DNA from: Dermacentor variabilis
Taxonomy: Eukaryota > Arthropoda > Arachnida > Ixodida > Ixodidae
NCBI RefSeq assembly: GCF_050947875.1
Contig: NC_134569.1
Coordinates: 203,850,127-203,914,126 of the forward strand
Direction: 5' to 3'
Length of the DNA: 64,000 nt
Both the position numbers and the translations under genes were made by a program. The notes below the pieces were generated by a model. The model did not search any database, had not been told where the DNA came from, and saw only the letters and a list, made by a program, of their open reading frames with translations. Every line of letters starts with the position of its first letter. Positions within the stretch are counted from its first letter, which is position 1. Shown here piece after piece: positions 22,071 to 35,474 of this stretch.

Positions 22071-22935
22071 TCAGCGTCGGCAGTCATGATGACGGTAACG
22101 ACGTTACGCAGACGCGGTGACGCAAACGGGCCCCATGAAATGGCGAGGTCGAAATCGTGATGCAGACTCGGTGTTTCTTAGTCATCCCAAATATGATGTT
22201 CTTACTCTAATCATTGTGGATTCTTATGGCATAGCCACCGAAACGGTTCATCCACAATTCAGTGACTTCAAACTGTGCATTCCGGACTTTTTTTTACTTG
22301 AAATCAACATCCTGCTTGAACTCCCCAAAGAGTTTTCAACCGCAAGCTTCTCAACATATGCCCCACCATCGACACCTCTTTAAAGGTTAATACTTTGATA
22401 GTGCTCACGCACCCGGAGCCTCTCGTGTACATGCGTCAAACCAATTCCTCGAAGCGCGTCGCTCGGGAGCCTAGCGAGTTGCCCTGCGTATCCGAATTTT
22501 CTGGACATAGGGTAAATTAGGGTGGCAATAATGCTGTTGTGCGCACACTCCATGACAGGTACCCTAAGCTCCCCTACCCAATTTCCAGATTGGCAGAGCA
22601 TCTCGGGCTACGGCTGTTCGAGGAGTTCCACTACTGATCACGGGTGGAAGTTTCAACCCCGTCAATTTGTGTCTTCTCATCTTCACCGTACCATTGACTG
22701 CCGAACCACGGGCCACCACCCATGTGCTAAAGGAATAAGAAGGAATACTTCTATCACGATTCTACTGCGAGTGATGCGGTGCGCGATCTTCTCAACGATG
22801 TAACTTGTATAACGAAGGATTCATTCTGTCCCAGTTCTATTGCGAGTGGTGCGGTGCGCGGCCTTTACAACGAAGTGACCTGTACAACGAAGGAATAATT
22901 CTGTCCCGGTTCTATTACGAGTTGTGCGATTTCGG
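22071..22935. repeat. Segmental duplication, copy 2
   Basis: Direct copy of 19430-20275 with a shortened 75-bp array (about two units from 22765). Ends at TTCGGAGGCCAC. Confidence 0.85.
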
Positions 22936-23679
22936 AGGCCACAAGGACGTGGTTGTGTTATAAGCGTTCGACTGTGTCTGTTGCAATAACACGTACAGGT
23001 CAAATTATGCTGGTGACAATGGGCATGTGGCGAGTCGTTGATACCTGTATTGCACCCCTACCTTTCTCGCGTAGGGTAGGCTGGAATGAACTTGATATGC
23101 ATTGCGGAAGACAATATCGGCAACGAACATCGCTTGAACGTACACTACCCGGGTTGCCTTCTGGGCTGTTCATGAACGCGAACAGTTCTGTTTGCCAAAT
23201 TACTCCAATGAAGTTGTCCGTACACATAGTCACACATAGTGAGTAATAGTACACATAGTCAGTAACAACAGTATAATCAGGCTAGAAATAAGGCAGCACC
23301 GTTATTCCTCCCCAACCAGCGCTACCACAAACAAATATCTATTTGCCGATAACAAAAACACAGGTAAAGAAACAAAAGTCACACACACACAATAAAAAGT
23401 CACAAGAAGTAATCAAGAAATTTATGCGTTAATTTACATAACATTGTATCGGACAACAGTATAATGATGTATTTGCTGATAACATTTTGGTAACAACTTT
23501 GACATTTCTGAAAACATTTCATCGCACAGTGCCGCCTATACTGATTTCCGGCTGTATTATGTTCGTATTTAAATAAACAGCTTCTTTATTCAATAACATT
23601 CGGCTTATTAGTACCATAGCTAGGCGCACCCAGTAGCCTATAACTGTACACGTCAAGCTAGGCTAAAGGCGAGTCTTTC
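22936..23679. other. No gene recognised
   Basis: Small CA-rich tract near 23380. Nothing else. Confidence 0.4.
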
Positions 23680-23683
23680 TTAA

Positions 23684-24603
23684 AGGCCCCCTCACCAGGT
23701 CTGGCCATATTAAGTTGACATGCACAGAGCATATGAAGCGCGATAACTATCCTGTCTGCAAAGTATTACAGAGCTACTCGCCGCGGAAAGGTACGAAATT
23801 TCAAACCGAACGCCGTTTTCTCCTCTCCTCGCGGGAGCCGCGCTCCAAGCCAGGGAATGACGCACACGTGCTAGTGGCCTACGTACAAGTGTTTGTGCTG
23901 TGACGTCGCTGTGGTGACACGTGACTAAAAGAATTATTCAAGGTAACAGCTGCTATTTGTGCAATATGTTGCTTGAGTAGACGAATTAAAGCTCAGCAAA
24001 ATTATACCACACACAAACCGATTTTCTGCGTGTGTTTTATTTCGCACCGCAGCAAGAGAGATGTAACTTCCGTTTCGTCTGCATGTTCCCACGTCGTGCA
24101 GTCGCGCGCAGACACCGAAACTATGTCATTTTCTACCGCGTTCCACTGCGGGTCATGCTCTGTGATCCGCTTGTCTGCCTCGCTATTCGTGTAGTACAGA
24201 CTTATACAGCTAATCAGATGTCCTCGTGCACAGCGCACAAAATCGTGCGCTGCGCGAAACGAGACAACAGCTCGCGCACAGCAAAAAAAGAAAAAAAAAA
24301 GCGAGGATAAAAAAGGAATAAAGGCGGGGCCCATGACCTATGCGCCACGCGATCTTCGAGGTCCGATATGGGACAACACAGGTAAGGAATTTCCCATGGA
24401 AAGGCCAGACGGGGCGAGTGGAGAGAGTGTCTCGCTTGAAGGCGCTCGCCTCCTGAAATGGTGGGTTCGCGGCAGCCAATTATTTCTATCACGGCTTTTA
24501 ATGAGCCGATCTGAAACATTTTGCGGCAGAACGTTCGCTAGAGGACCCGCAACAACCTCCAGCGTATAATCAAATTTTGCTATGGCGCTTGGTGAAAGGC
24601 TCT
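23684..24603 (+). mobile_element. TTAA-type MITE (CCTCACCAGG family)
   Basis: Bounded by TTAA on both sides (23680-23683 and 24604-24607). The left end AGGCCCCCTCACCAGG and the right end read in reverse, AGAGCCTTTCACCAAG, are imperfect inverted repeats. About 600 bp of its left part matches 13968-14577 inverted. No transposase. TTAA target duplications are the hallmark of piggyBac-type transposition, so a piggyBac-like source is inferred. Confidence 0.6.
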
Positions 24604-24607
24604 TTAA

Positions 24608-25673
24608 AGGAACCGAAGAGCAAATTGTCGTAGTGCCCGTTTGTTTCTATTTATTTATTTATTTCATCTGTCTTCTAGTGCAATGGAAATCGTACCGGTC
24701 ATAGCGTCCAATCCTGTACGGTAGTAACGTGGAAAAGGCTGTGGAATATTCAATTTTCGATATCTGCAGTAGCGATCGTGATCATTAAATGGCACGCTCC
24801 AAAAAGCGCGACAGAGCTTACACGCCGGTTTTGGTGGCAAGCGGTAGGATGTGCCAGTGTAGTGCTGTACACGTAGGTCTGGCACTCATTTACCACACAA
24901 TTATTAGCCAATGGCATTTTCTATCGCACAGGGGGACCACAGAGCTCGAGCTGCTAACTCGAAAACTCGTGCGCCTAACCAAAAAAATTAAAAAAAAATA
25001 AAGCCCTCACGTGCGCGCCACCATGCAAAGAGGGACGCCGCGGCTCTGCCGTTCCACTCGTTGCCGAGAAGACAACTCTGCTCGTGTAGCGTGAACGTTT
25101 TTTACACTTAGTGATGCGCATAGAGTGAAGCACGCACGCGCATGTAATATAAGGACTTCGATTGTAAACATTCAGTGTGATGCATTTAGTATCAAAAAAA
25201 AAAAAAAAAGAAGACGTTCTGGGGTTTCACGTGCCCAAACCACGATCTGATTATGAGGAACGCAGTTGTGGGGGACTCTAGCAAATTTGAACACCTGGGG
25301 TTCCTTAACGCGCACCTAAATCTAAGTACACGGGCGTTTCGCGCATTTTGCCCCCCATCCAAATGCGGCCGCCGTGGCCGGTATCTGATTCCGCGACCTC
25401 TTGCTTAGCAGCCCAACACCATAGCCACTAAGCAACCGCGGCGGGTATATTTAATAACAGGCGACTTCGATAATGTGATTGCATCCAGCTTAGTACTGAG
25501 GTTCCACCACCGGTTCGTGTCCTATGCCGTTATGAGCGACTTAGCGTGCCAATTTGAAATCACAATTCCTCCACTCGAATCGCGAACAGCGTGCTCGACT
25601 CTATCGCTTTATAAATTATGGTCTTTTTCATTTTCACCATTTCACGATACGTTCTAGGAGGTTTTCGGTCCCT
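24608..25673. mobile_element. TTAA-type MITE containing a Ruka SINE
   Basis: Starts AGGAACCGAAGAGC after TTAA (24604-24607). Ends ...GGTTTTCGGTCCCT before TTAA (25674-25677), the reverse being AGGGACCGAAAACC. It shares its left TTAA with the preceding element, so the two sit back to back. It carries a TTTA repeat near 24650 and a nested Ruka copy. No coding region. Confidence 0.5.
25192..25448 (-). mobile_element. Ruka SINE
   Basis: Minus-strand copy with the full set of Ruka blocks (CGCGGTTGCTTAGTGGC A-box area, GCGGCCGCATTTGG, AACCCCAG) but a substituted B-box region and an oligo-T tail in place of the ATT repeat. Flanked by ATTTAGTA (25184-25191) and ATTTAATA (25449-25456), a target duplication with one mismatch. 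Confidence 0.85.
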
Positions 25674-25677
25674 TTAA

Positions 25678-28600
25678 ACACGTCTTGTTAATTTTTTTTT
25701 CTCAGTTTTAATTCCCCGCCCAATGCGTTTCTCGACACGGGAACCGGCCAAGGTACTGCGCCCTTGTGACAGCGAGCTACGGCTGCAATCCCAGCACGGC
25801 TGCTCCGTGAAGGTGAAGCGCACGCTTACCGAACACCAGATTCAACGCATAGCCTGACTACGCGAGACCAAGCGCTCCCAACAGAGAGCCAACGCTCATT
25901 TATAACTGCCGCAAGACGGGGGGAAAGGGGGGGGGGGTGGAGCGGCCGCCGGGAACCTCGGCCACGAGACGCGACCGAGCGAGGCAGGAATCCAGCAGCA
26001 TCGCAATTTATAACTACTAGTTTTTTTGTATTTTGCCGGATTTGAATTCACCGGTCTATTATTGCGTGGCAAGACGCTCGTAGCCACACCGACAGGACTT
26101 AGAGCGCCCTCCTCGTGCTATCGCGATCTGCGCGTCATCAAAAACGACGCGGGAGAAGCGTCAGCTAAATGAATAAGTGAAATTTGCCCTAATCGGCATA
26201 GTTAATTACGGCGTCCTAGGCGCTAAACGAAAGAACATAAAGAGAAACGCCGCTCGCTGCTCTCTCGTGTCCTCGATTAGCGTCTAGGACACCCAAGTCA
26301 CTCGAAATAATTAGCTTTCTATTTCTTCGGTCAATGGGGCACGGCCCCATGCCAAGCGTACATTTCGCATCACCTCGTACGCGCGGAGAAGCCTGAACGT
26401 CAGCTCCTGCCCAGCGCGTGCCCCTAATTGAAATCGTTCTTTTTCGCTAAAAAAAGGCACTCCAGCCGTCCGAACACACACCGCCGATATGCTACACCCA
26501 AGCGCGCGGGCAAAGCCAAGGAAGGCGTCTGCATCGTTCGCCGCGCGTTCACAGGCGCCACGGCGAGGAAGCAGAGGCGCCTGCCCCACCCTCTCCCAAT
26601 CGCGTACGGCGCCCCAGCATCCACGCGTCGGCCGGGCGCGCATGCGGCACCGGGACGCGCCGGCGACGCCAGTGGTCGCCGCACGGTCCACGACGCAGAC
26701 TGCGACTTCCCGGCGCCGCAAGGATCGCGCGGCAGCGAGAACCGCCTGGCCTCTCGCCCCGTCCTTCTACATGCAGCTAACTACTCCCGCCGGTCTCCTG
26801 TGTTTCCGGATTTAAGAAAGAAAACAAAAAACTGTAGTGAGGGTGGGGGTTGAGAAAACGATGCAGTGTTGTGCCGCTTCGTCTCGCTGGTGAATCGCTC
26901 TTGCCGCTATTTTTTTTTTTTTTGCGATTTCGCGTATTTTCTTAACTACGTAAGGCACGGCAAGATGTACAGACAAGACTGAAGCGGCTGAAGACATCGC
27001 CGAAACACTTCTGCCCGTCACTAGACAAAACTTTCGTTTACCTAAGGCAAAAAAAAAAAAATGATTTAACATCGTAAACACACATTTGTAGCATTTCGAA
27101 CGTATTCGACGGCGCTCGAATAAGGACGCCAATAAAAAAAAATATATGTTGGAAACTAAGCCAAGCTAAGCTTCTGCGCAGCGGTTCACTAAATGGTACA
27201 CACAAAAAATGCGACGCGTACAGCTCTATATTTCCACTTGATGCAACGTGTAACGTCAGTCGACGTTACGGCACATCACAGGTCCCAACTTTATTAGTGT
27301 TCTGCAATGTTTACGTTCTGCAATGCGCCGTTCGCGAGCTGTGCACCCTGTACCCTTTGTGTTGGACACTGGCGCATGTCCATTCGGGAGGATCGGTCAG
27401 CAAAGGACACATACGCAGTGGTACATAGAAGTACCCCGAGAATGGGGGTACGCAAAAATATATGGAATTTCACAGGTACCGTTGCATATCAAGCGCGACG
27501 TATTAAGAGCTGCGTATGCATTAGAGATAGTTATGAGGCGACGTGATATGTACACGGTTTCTGCAGTGATTTACTGTTCGATCATTACAACAGAGGTGCG
27601 CTCGCTGGCACAACTTTGGAGGTCAACATACAGTGCTTGTATGCGGTGCGTCGAGCTTGTATCCGTCCGTCGAGAGAGAGCGACGGACACGCTAAGCCAC
27701 ACGACGAGCTAGAAGAAACCTTCACTACATTTCAAAAAACTACTACGCGTATACGTGCGCCCATGGTGCGAGCGAACATTTGTGCAAGTGAGGTTAGTCA
27801 TGCGGATAGGGGCGCTGCTTAACCGTCGCCTCAACCACACCGACACTGCAACTGCGCGAAGGTCATGTCGTTTTGCGCATGAGATCATGCAGACCCGATA
27901 TTTCCCGACAAATCCATAGACCGAAACTATTTTAGTCCGGTCATCCAAGCTCGGCGAAGGGTGATAAGTCGGGCGTAAAAATGCCTTACTTATATAGCGA
28001 CGCGACATTGGAGAACGCACGATAACGTTACAACGCCAGCTAAGCAAAAACTGCACAAAACAGCTCGATGCAGTTGCGACTCCGCTTGCAACTCCAACAG
28101 ACGTGACTGCGCCGGCGGTCATGGCATGCGGTGTACTTCACACACCATCGGCGTCAGCGACACACTACCTACCGCCTTTGACCTCCCTGACCTTTGTTGC
28201 ATATTCTTTATTCCTTGCAGGGAACACACAGCCACTTACTTGGGAAGATCGTCCCGCCTATGTCGGGCGATAGGCGCACATATTACGTTTTTTTTTTTTC
28301 TGCTTAACTGAAAACAATCTGCGACATTTTTTTTTCTTTTCTCCTTGCTAGCTGACTACTTTCTGCTCGCACAATAACAATATACAACATACACAACACA
28401 CCTCTATTGCTTCTTCGATGACAATTTCTGATAGTTAGCTCTTATTTTTTTCCCTCTATCGCAGACATAAGTTCGCCTAAACAAGTGCGACCTTATAGTT
28501 CCATCCGGTTACAACACTAAATTTCTGCGGCTGCAACAGTTGCGAACAGTTGCGCAAAGGTCAACTGCCGCAGAGCAAAGGTGAATGCACACGAACGTCA

Positions 28601-30193
28601 CGTGATTGGTTGTCAACACCGCCGCAGCGGCGAATACTTCACCCAATACAGCCATGACAGCGCGCAGCTGTAAAGTTAAATGCGTTGCTATATGCGCAAA
28701 ATGTTTATGCGATGAAGGCAACTGGCATGCCGACTTACATGCATTTCCATACGGCATGAATAAGCATCGAAGCAGCGGGTAGACGACGAGATAACGCGCG
28801 CCCCCGCACCCGATCGCAAAAACTTTCTGTACACGAGACGCAAGTAGCAACAAAATTGCCATCGTACGCAATGCACCCACTCCCGAATCGAAAGCCGCAA
28901 TGGATACTTGTTGGTACGACAGCCACATTGTTTACCGAAATTCAAGGCTTAGTGACGAAGTAACCCGTAAGCGGAGCTTTTTCTTTTCTTTCTACCCAAT
29001 TCTTGATCCGGAAACGTTCGCCTGTGGGCTGTGCACGCCTACACAAGCACACAAAGCAAATACAGAGACGCTCACAAGCGCAAAGACGTTGCCGCATAGG
29101 AGCTCCCATTCAGCTTTCAAAGTTAATTATGGCTAACTGCTTCGCCGAGGACTCATAAGCCTCTCTGTATTATAAAGATTAGAATGAACATAAATCAACA
29201 TCGACGTTATTGAATGCGGCCACTGACCGCGCCGCATTTAATAACATTTCTCCTAAGCGTTCGTGCCAAGTTGCTGGCCCGCCGCCGGATACAAATGCCC
29301 AAGCACAAATGGGAAGCAAACGAACTGCCAATGAAACATCCGCTTCTGTGCCCTTCTTTTTTACTCAGCCGAATGAGTTTCCAAAGAACATCCGACCCAC
29401 TCGCCACAGTTAGGAGACCGGCAAGTCAAACTCGTTAGCCCCTGCGTTATCTCTTCCAACCTACATGTTTTTCCCTTTCCCCTAATCCTGGAACTGTTCT
29501 GATACACAATGCCCCGTCATCTCTGAAGCGGCAAGACCAGCGCCGGAGTGCACGATCGCGACGTGCGGCCGTCGTCTCCGTTCGTGCACGTTCAAGAACT
29601 CTTTTGGAAGCCTGCTGGGGGCAACTCGAGGCAAACCCAGCCGGCCGAGTATGAGTTAATATATACCCGAACCCTTGAAGTGCAAGGAACGTCGGCGTCG
29701 CTTTTTCAAGGCAAAAACCACCCGGACAGACAGCACGCGTTTTTCTTTGCTTAGCGAGAGGTGTCATGCACTACGTCTACAACGGCCGTCGGGTATTTAT
29801 AGTTTTCTTCGCGCAACATTCGAAAAGCACAAAGACCGAAATCCTATGACGGCACTAAATCACGCGGCTTGCACGCAGTTCCGATGCTAAGTAAATGACA
29901 CGCGCAAAAAAAAAGAACGAAGCGTTCCATTTTGCGAATTTATAATTCCTTTAACGAGGCTCTAAAGATAGACCCAGGCCCGTGAATACCGAACTTTACG
30001 AATTAAGTCCACTACTAAAGTACACATCAACGAACTACACCGAGCCTAATTTTACCATGACTTATTTGGCTTATAGAAAACAAAGGAAACGCATCTGTAA
30101 AAGTTAGCTCGCTTTCACCAGTAGTGCAACGACGTGCGCAAAAACATACGAACACTCAATACAAGTAAAAGGAAACAGTTCACAGGTACTCAC
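25678..30193. other. No gene recognised (4.5 kb)
   Basis: Contains a poly-G stretch at about 25926-25937 and a GC-rich segment (26300-26800) with overlapping open frames in several phases, the pattern of GC-rich non-coding DNA. No repeat family or exon that I can support. Confidence 0.35.
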
Positions 30194-30900
30194 CGCGGTT
30201 AATGCGAGAATTGCCGCTTGATTATTGAACACTCCGGTGTAAAAGCCAACGGCACTACCAACACTCGTCGCCGCAACAAATACGCAGTCCCGATCACCGC
30301 GCGCGAGGAAGCTGGAAATCTGCCTCTACCTTAAAAACTCTCAGGCGCAAAATCTTGCACACCCACAACCAGATCAAACTCCACCGAAACTGCAAATTGA
30401 CACTCGACAGGCGCGAATGAGCTCGTCTGGTAGCGCGCGCGCTAAGAGAGAGAGAGAAAGGAAAAAAAGAGAGATAAGACAAGACAGGCAAAGAGGAAGT
30501 TGCGATGCGCGCGCCCTCTGCAGCCTACAAAGGCAATCAAAGTACCGATATCGAAGGCCCTGGTTGCATCGTGGCCTCCGAGGTTGCGCACGGAGTTTTT
30601 CTCGATCTGGACACGCCGCCGGATGAGAGCAACGTTGGCCGGAGCCCGCGAAAGCGCCCACGTGTCGCGAGCGCGCGCCACACACAGGTTAACCGTCGTT
30701 GACGGCAGCGCGCGATCAACGCGGTCGTGTTTGGGTTGCAACGTAGGAGCAAAAGGGAACCGGCCGACGAAAGTTGGATGGCGATAAGGGAAACCGTGAT
30801 ATCTGCAATGTCGATCTGGTGGCATTAGGTCGATGCAAGCCCTGACTTCGTGTGGCACGCTCGAGTGGAAGGAGATTATAACGCACCACGTTTCCACGCA
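30194..30900 (-). promoter_or_regulatory. Candidate CpG promoter and first exon
   Basis: A CpG-rich block (30420-30900) is followed on the minus strand by an open stretch of about 43 codons (30325 down to 30194). This ends exactly at a strong splice-donor sequence, CGCG/GTGAGTACC. Its predicted residues (for example VAATSVGSAVGFYTGVFNN) look more protein-like than neighbouring frames, but there is no ATG and no family match. It could be a real exon whose start lies elsewhere, or chance. No matching downstream exon was found in the window. Confidence 0.2.
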
Positions 30901-30924
30901 AATTATCGAAGCACACTACAACTT

Positions 30925-31800
30925 AATTGATTTGATGAACGCATTTGATAAAGAATCGCACAAAAAGCTTTTGTTTAAAATAACCTCCTTGATAACGTTA
31001 AAATAACCGTTTGGGTCGCCGCCTAGTTACGAAATATGCAACAGTTCCTTCAGGCGAGCGCTCGACTACCTCTCCTGTTCCGTTCGGTGCGCGCCGGAAG
31101 GCTCAATGCTGGGTTCCGCGAATGTATTTTTAATTCATGGCATCAAAATGCCACTTGATGTTTCCTCTTCATTTGATGTGTGGCTATTTGCCGATGGCTG
31201 TTTTCTCTTTTGCCGCGTTAAAAGCGTTTCAGACCAAGTCAGCCCTTAACAACTCTGGAAGGGAGGTGTGATTAATAAAACAGTGTGCGTGACCATTACT
31301 AATGGAAAAAGAAGCTCCTTTGATTTGCAACTGTTCTTCAATTAACGTTGCAATTAGGCGCACTACTGAAGTACCTTGGAGTAAGAATTACTATCAATTT
31401 GAAGTCAACCATACGCATTTAAAACGTATGCAGATACGCTCAGAGAAAGCTGGGTCTCCTTCGGACGCAAAAGGCACCACACCTGATGCTCAACTTCTGG
31501 CGTGTGAAACAACTGTACGACCGATTCTGCAGTATGCTTGTGCGGTCTGGGACCCCTTCAGCGAAAAAACATCAAATTACTTGCGAAAATTTAAAAAAAA
31601 TTCTCGCTAGGTTAATTTTTTCTTGTTATAGCAAAGCACGTATACACTCAGTGACGGAATCGCTTCAAAGGGCTGGACTCCAACCATTGGCTACTCGGAC
31701 AAAGGTAGCTCGACTAAATTTTTTTTTTACCAACAATAATATTTTAGTGTCGACTCTTCGATCCGTTCTTCGTAGGGACGTCATGTTTCTGAGATGGTGA
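30925..31800 (+). pseudogene. LINE reverse transcriptase fragment (CR1/L2-like)
   Basis: 5'-truncated, frameshifted remnant. Recognisable blocks in order: MNAFDKESHKKLL (finger region), the catalytic motif as LFADGCFLF (31187-31213; second Asp changed to Gly, GGC at 31196-31198), then TVRPILQYACAVWDPF (31510-31560) and RIHSVTESL in the thumb/C-terminal part. Multiple stops and frame changes. Same broad group as the LINEs at 36-37 kb, 41-43 kb and 55-58 kb but a separate family. No tail or target duplication identified. Confidence 0.75.
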
Positions 31801-34800
31801 TCGGCAGTGATCAGAAGCAGACAGGAAGTGATCTAGTACAGATGGACGAGAAATGTTTATACGTAAACGTTTCTGCACGTATACACGACAAATAAAGCAA
31901 ACGAATTTCAACCTGAGCAATAGAGGAAGCAGCGTCTCGCTCTTCGACTGTCTGAATGACTGAGAGCACAGACTCATGTTTACGTGCATTTTGCGGAGCC
32001 TCACTGATCTATATACAATCTTAATTTCAGCCCAGCGTGAGGGACAAGATCTCGCCCGGGTAAATATAGGTCAAGCAGACAGAGGGGAAACTGAGCAGTC
32101 CCGCTGGCCCGCTGGCCCGTTGCAGGGATGCAATTGGCAGTGAGAGTCAAAAGTTTGGTGGGCAACAATCAATATCGATGAGGTTACATACTGTTGAAGG
32201 GGCCCTGAACCACCCCACATGCTGAGTGAAAAATCACAGTCCCCGTATAGCATACGCTCCTATGGACATCTCAGTGAATGTTTTGCAGTCCTGCGTGCTC
32301 CGTGGATCTTGCAAGCGGATCGCGTAGTCACCTTTTTCTCAGACGCTCTCTTTTCAACGGAACCTTGCTCCTCAATCTTTTCCGGACGCTTTGTTTCGTA
32401 ATATAGCGGATTCCAATACGTGGCTTCTATTGGCCAGTAGCTCACATATATCAAGAAGGGTATGTGGATCAGTGCGTTTCTTCATACTGTTACTGTGTAT
32501 ATTTATTGACTGTGTACTGTGCTGTGCTGACTGTGAGTGTACTATGTGTATTTACACATAACAGGTTGAAGGAAGCGAAAATCTGCTTTCGAATTTCGAT
32601 AATAATTACCGCATCGACTATCGTCTGCTCACGTTCGGCCGTGGCCGCCCGCGTAGGAGTCACCCTGCTTGACGGTGTCGTAGCCGTCGGGTCGCGTTAA
32701 TTTCCACTACTTATGAACGCACCAATAGCCCCGAACCACGCGGAAGTCAAGGTCAGACCACACGCACGCTTTCCGGCGCCCTCAAGAGTGAGCGCTCGCG
32801 CACATGTGCGCCTGTCTGGCTGTGCGACGTAGTGCGGGCCGGCTTTGTCCAGCACCAGCTTGACCGGCGGATAGTAGCCGCATACAACTCGCGCATCTTG
32901 AAGCGCTCGTTAAGAAGCGAAGCCTGCCAAGGCGTCTAACGAGGAGCGGCCAGGAGTGCCCTGGCGGCACAAAGAAAACGCTGAAGTGGCATGTAGCTGC
33001 GGTTAAGGTTGCCAGATGGTCCCAACAAAAAATAGCCAAATGATCTCAAAATGTAGCCCAAAAATAGCCAGACCCAAATTTTCCGGGGCCTAAAAGTAGG
33101 CAAAACCATAGCCAAAACGTTTGGTGACGTACTGCAGATGCCTTATAGATGCTGTCTAAATGTGGTCGCTTATTTTTCCGGCTTAAAATTACTTCCGCAG
33201 GATGGAACCAGCACAACAACGGCCTTAAGACCTGCGTAATGAATTTTGGTAAGAGCTGCCACACAGACGTGGATTTAGACACCACTTATCAAGTTGTTAC
33301 AATGTGCCGAAGAATTTCTTTTCCGATTTACTCATGACGTTACTGGCATTTACTGGGGCACGTTCTGTGCTAACTTCACGCCTCGCTTTACCCGAGGCAC
33401 TTTTCGATAAAAGTCGGGCGAAATATCGCCAGCTCCAACCTCGAGGATCAAATTCGTCTGGTCAAGATCGAGTGCCCAAAAGGCGTCCCGTACTCAATGA
33501 ATCAAAATAGGGATGCCTATCCTGTAGGCTTGATTTATAAAATAAGCATGTTATTTCTCTTCCGCTCTCTCTCTGTTTCTCTCCCAATTTATTCGAAAGC
33601 AGCTCGACGTTGATTTAGCAAATGCTGCCGCTTACAGGTACATTGGACTCTGAAGAAAACTTGGGACCTCCCATTTTGCTCGTGCGTAGAACAGCAGTTG
33701 TGACTGCAATTCACCTTTGAGTGGGAACAAACAGAACGACCTGCTGGCCCATAAAAGAAGAGGTGAATTAATGTTTACAGTTTTAATTGCCACCTAGATT
33801 GCGGCGCCCGCAATAATTCGGGCGGTATTAGTGTCGAAAAGAGTTGCACAATATTTAAACAGGGATTCGCTGGCAAGATTCGTGCAATATGAAAACGTGC
33901 AAGTTTCTGTGAATGCGGGCACGAATGCGTGTGTTGCCAAATTTCCGAGGGGGATCTGTGTACCTTAGCTTTAGTGCGAGCTTAAAAAAAATAAAAGAAT
34001 GTAATTCCACTAGAGAACATACAAAATCAATTTTATGGGTCCCGCACGGCTGTCATGAAGTTATGTACAGCATGCATAAACCGCCTTTGTGTAACAAATT
34101 CAAGCAGAATTAGAATGGGAAGTCAGTAGAATATTATATATATACTTTTGCAATCTGCCAAGAACTCTTTGCCGAACCACCACTGCGATATGGGCAAAAA
34201 TAATAAAATATGGACGTAAAAGTGCCAGAAACACCTATTTTGCATATCGAACGTGGATTTTTTTTTTCATCGCAGCTCAACAATGTGATGAATAGTAAGA
34301 TGACGAAAGAGGATTTACATTGATCACAAAGTACGTACATATAAAAAGTAATTCACTCGTACGCACATAGTCTAAAGGAAAAAAAAATTGTCCCAGGAGT
34401 ACTCTATGAAAATCAGCGAGTTATCGTCCTGACGATGGCAAGGCACTCACGCACCCTTGGTGAGTAATTATCTTGCCCTGTTCAGTGTGGACGAATATCC
34501 TTTTCATGTAGTTACAGATCTTATCATTGTAATAATATGCAACGCTCAAAAAGTACCATGAAGCAATCACAACATTCACGTAATACAAAGCTGCTTCACT
34601 GAAACAAAGAACGGGAAAATAACAATGCGCATAGTCCCAGTTGATGCTTCTCGCACTGGCGATTTACGGTAATGGATTAATGTACACTCTAGACCCATTT
34701 AACTCCCACTGTCACTTGGACCATATAGAACTGCAGAGTTGAAGCGCGACAGAAACTGTTCATCTTGCTGAAAGTCTTTGCAGCAGTCCCCACTTTCTGC

Positions 34801-34908
34801 CAGACCAAAATTAACGCCGTATCTGATTCGACATGCAGTTTCTCAGATCATTCTTTGTCAACGAAACCTGGCTGAACAACACACTTTCGACAGCTGCGTT
34901 CGATAGAG
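31801..34908. other. No gene recognised
   Basis: Includes a direct duplication GCTGGCCCGCTGGCCCG at about 32104. No exon or element supported. Confidence 0.35.
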
Positions 34909-35474
34909 TGTTGTGACTGGGGGTCGGGGTCGAGAGACAGACTCTTGGAGCAGACGAAGATGAGATGAAAAGCTTTATATCGTATGTACAATATAGCAGG
35001 TAATAGCAGGTAAAAGGGTAAAGTAGCGGAGTGGAATAGCGCATCAGGCCGACGGGGCGGCTGGTGATGACTCTCTTTTCTAACAATGGGCCAGCTCTGC
35101 CTTGGGCGTCCCACTGTCGGCAGGAGCGAGGCAGGACCAGTGCTGATGTCAACCGCATAGCGTTCCTCTTCGTCAAAGGAGAAGTTTAAGCTGAGTAAAA
35201 CTGGCCTCCACGGCAGGGGTCAGCACTTGTGTGGAATTCTGAAGGCTGCCAGTGGATTCGTCATGGTGCTCTGTGTCCCCGGACTCCTCAGTTCAAGCCA
35301 CGGAAAGGGTTCGGCAGTTTTCTGGAACTTTGCAGGTTGTCACCAAGGGCAACCACTTCACAAGAACGAGCTGGGGAGGGGGGAGCGTCCGTTGCCTCGA
35401 TGTAGGCGCGCAGTGTGGCACAACAAGAGGTAGCGCACGTAGGGACAAAGCAAGCTGAGACAGCGGGATGAACA
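34909..35474 (-). mobile_element. Probable solo LTR
   Basis: Plus-strand ends are TGTTGTGACTGG and GCGGGATGAACA, the same TGTT...AACA form as the LTR at 3104. In minus orientation an ATATAAAG TATA-like motif sits about 70 bp before the end, again as at 3104. No internal coding sequence next to it and no exact target duplication, so confidence is moderate. Confidence 0.45.

Noticed and set aside
26311..26853. 136- and 141-codon frames on opposite strands
   Set aside because: Mutually antisense frames in GC-rich DNA without motif, splice or codon evidence.
27307..27712. Overlapping frames of 79 and 129 codons
   Set aside because: No similarity to a known family, no splice context, two phases open at once.
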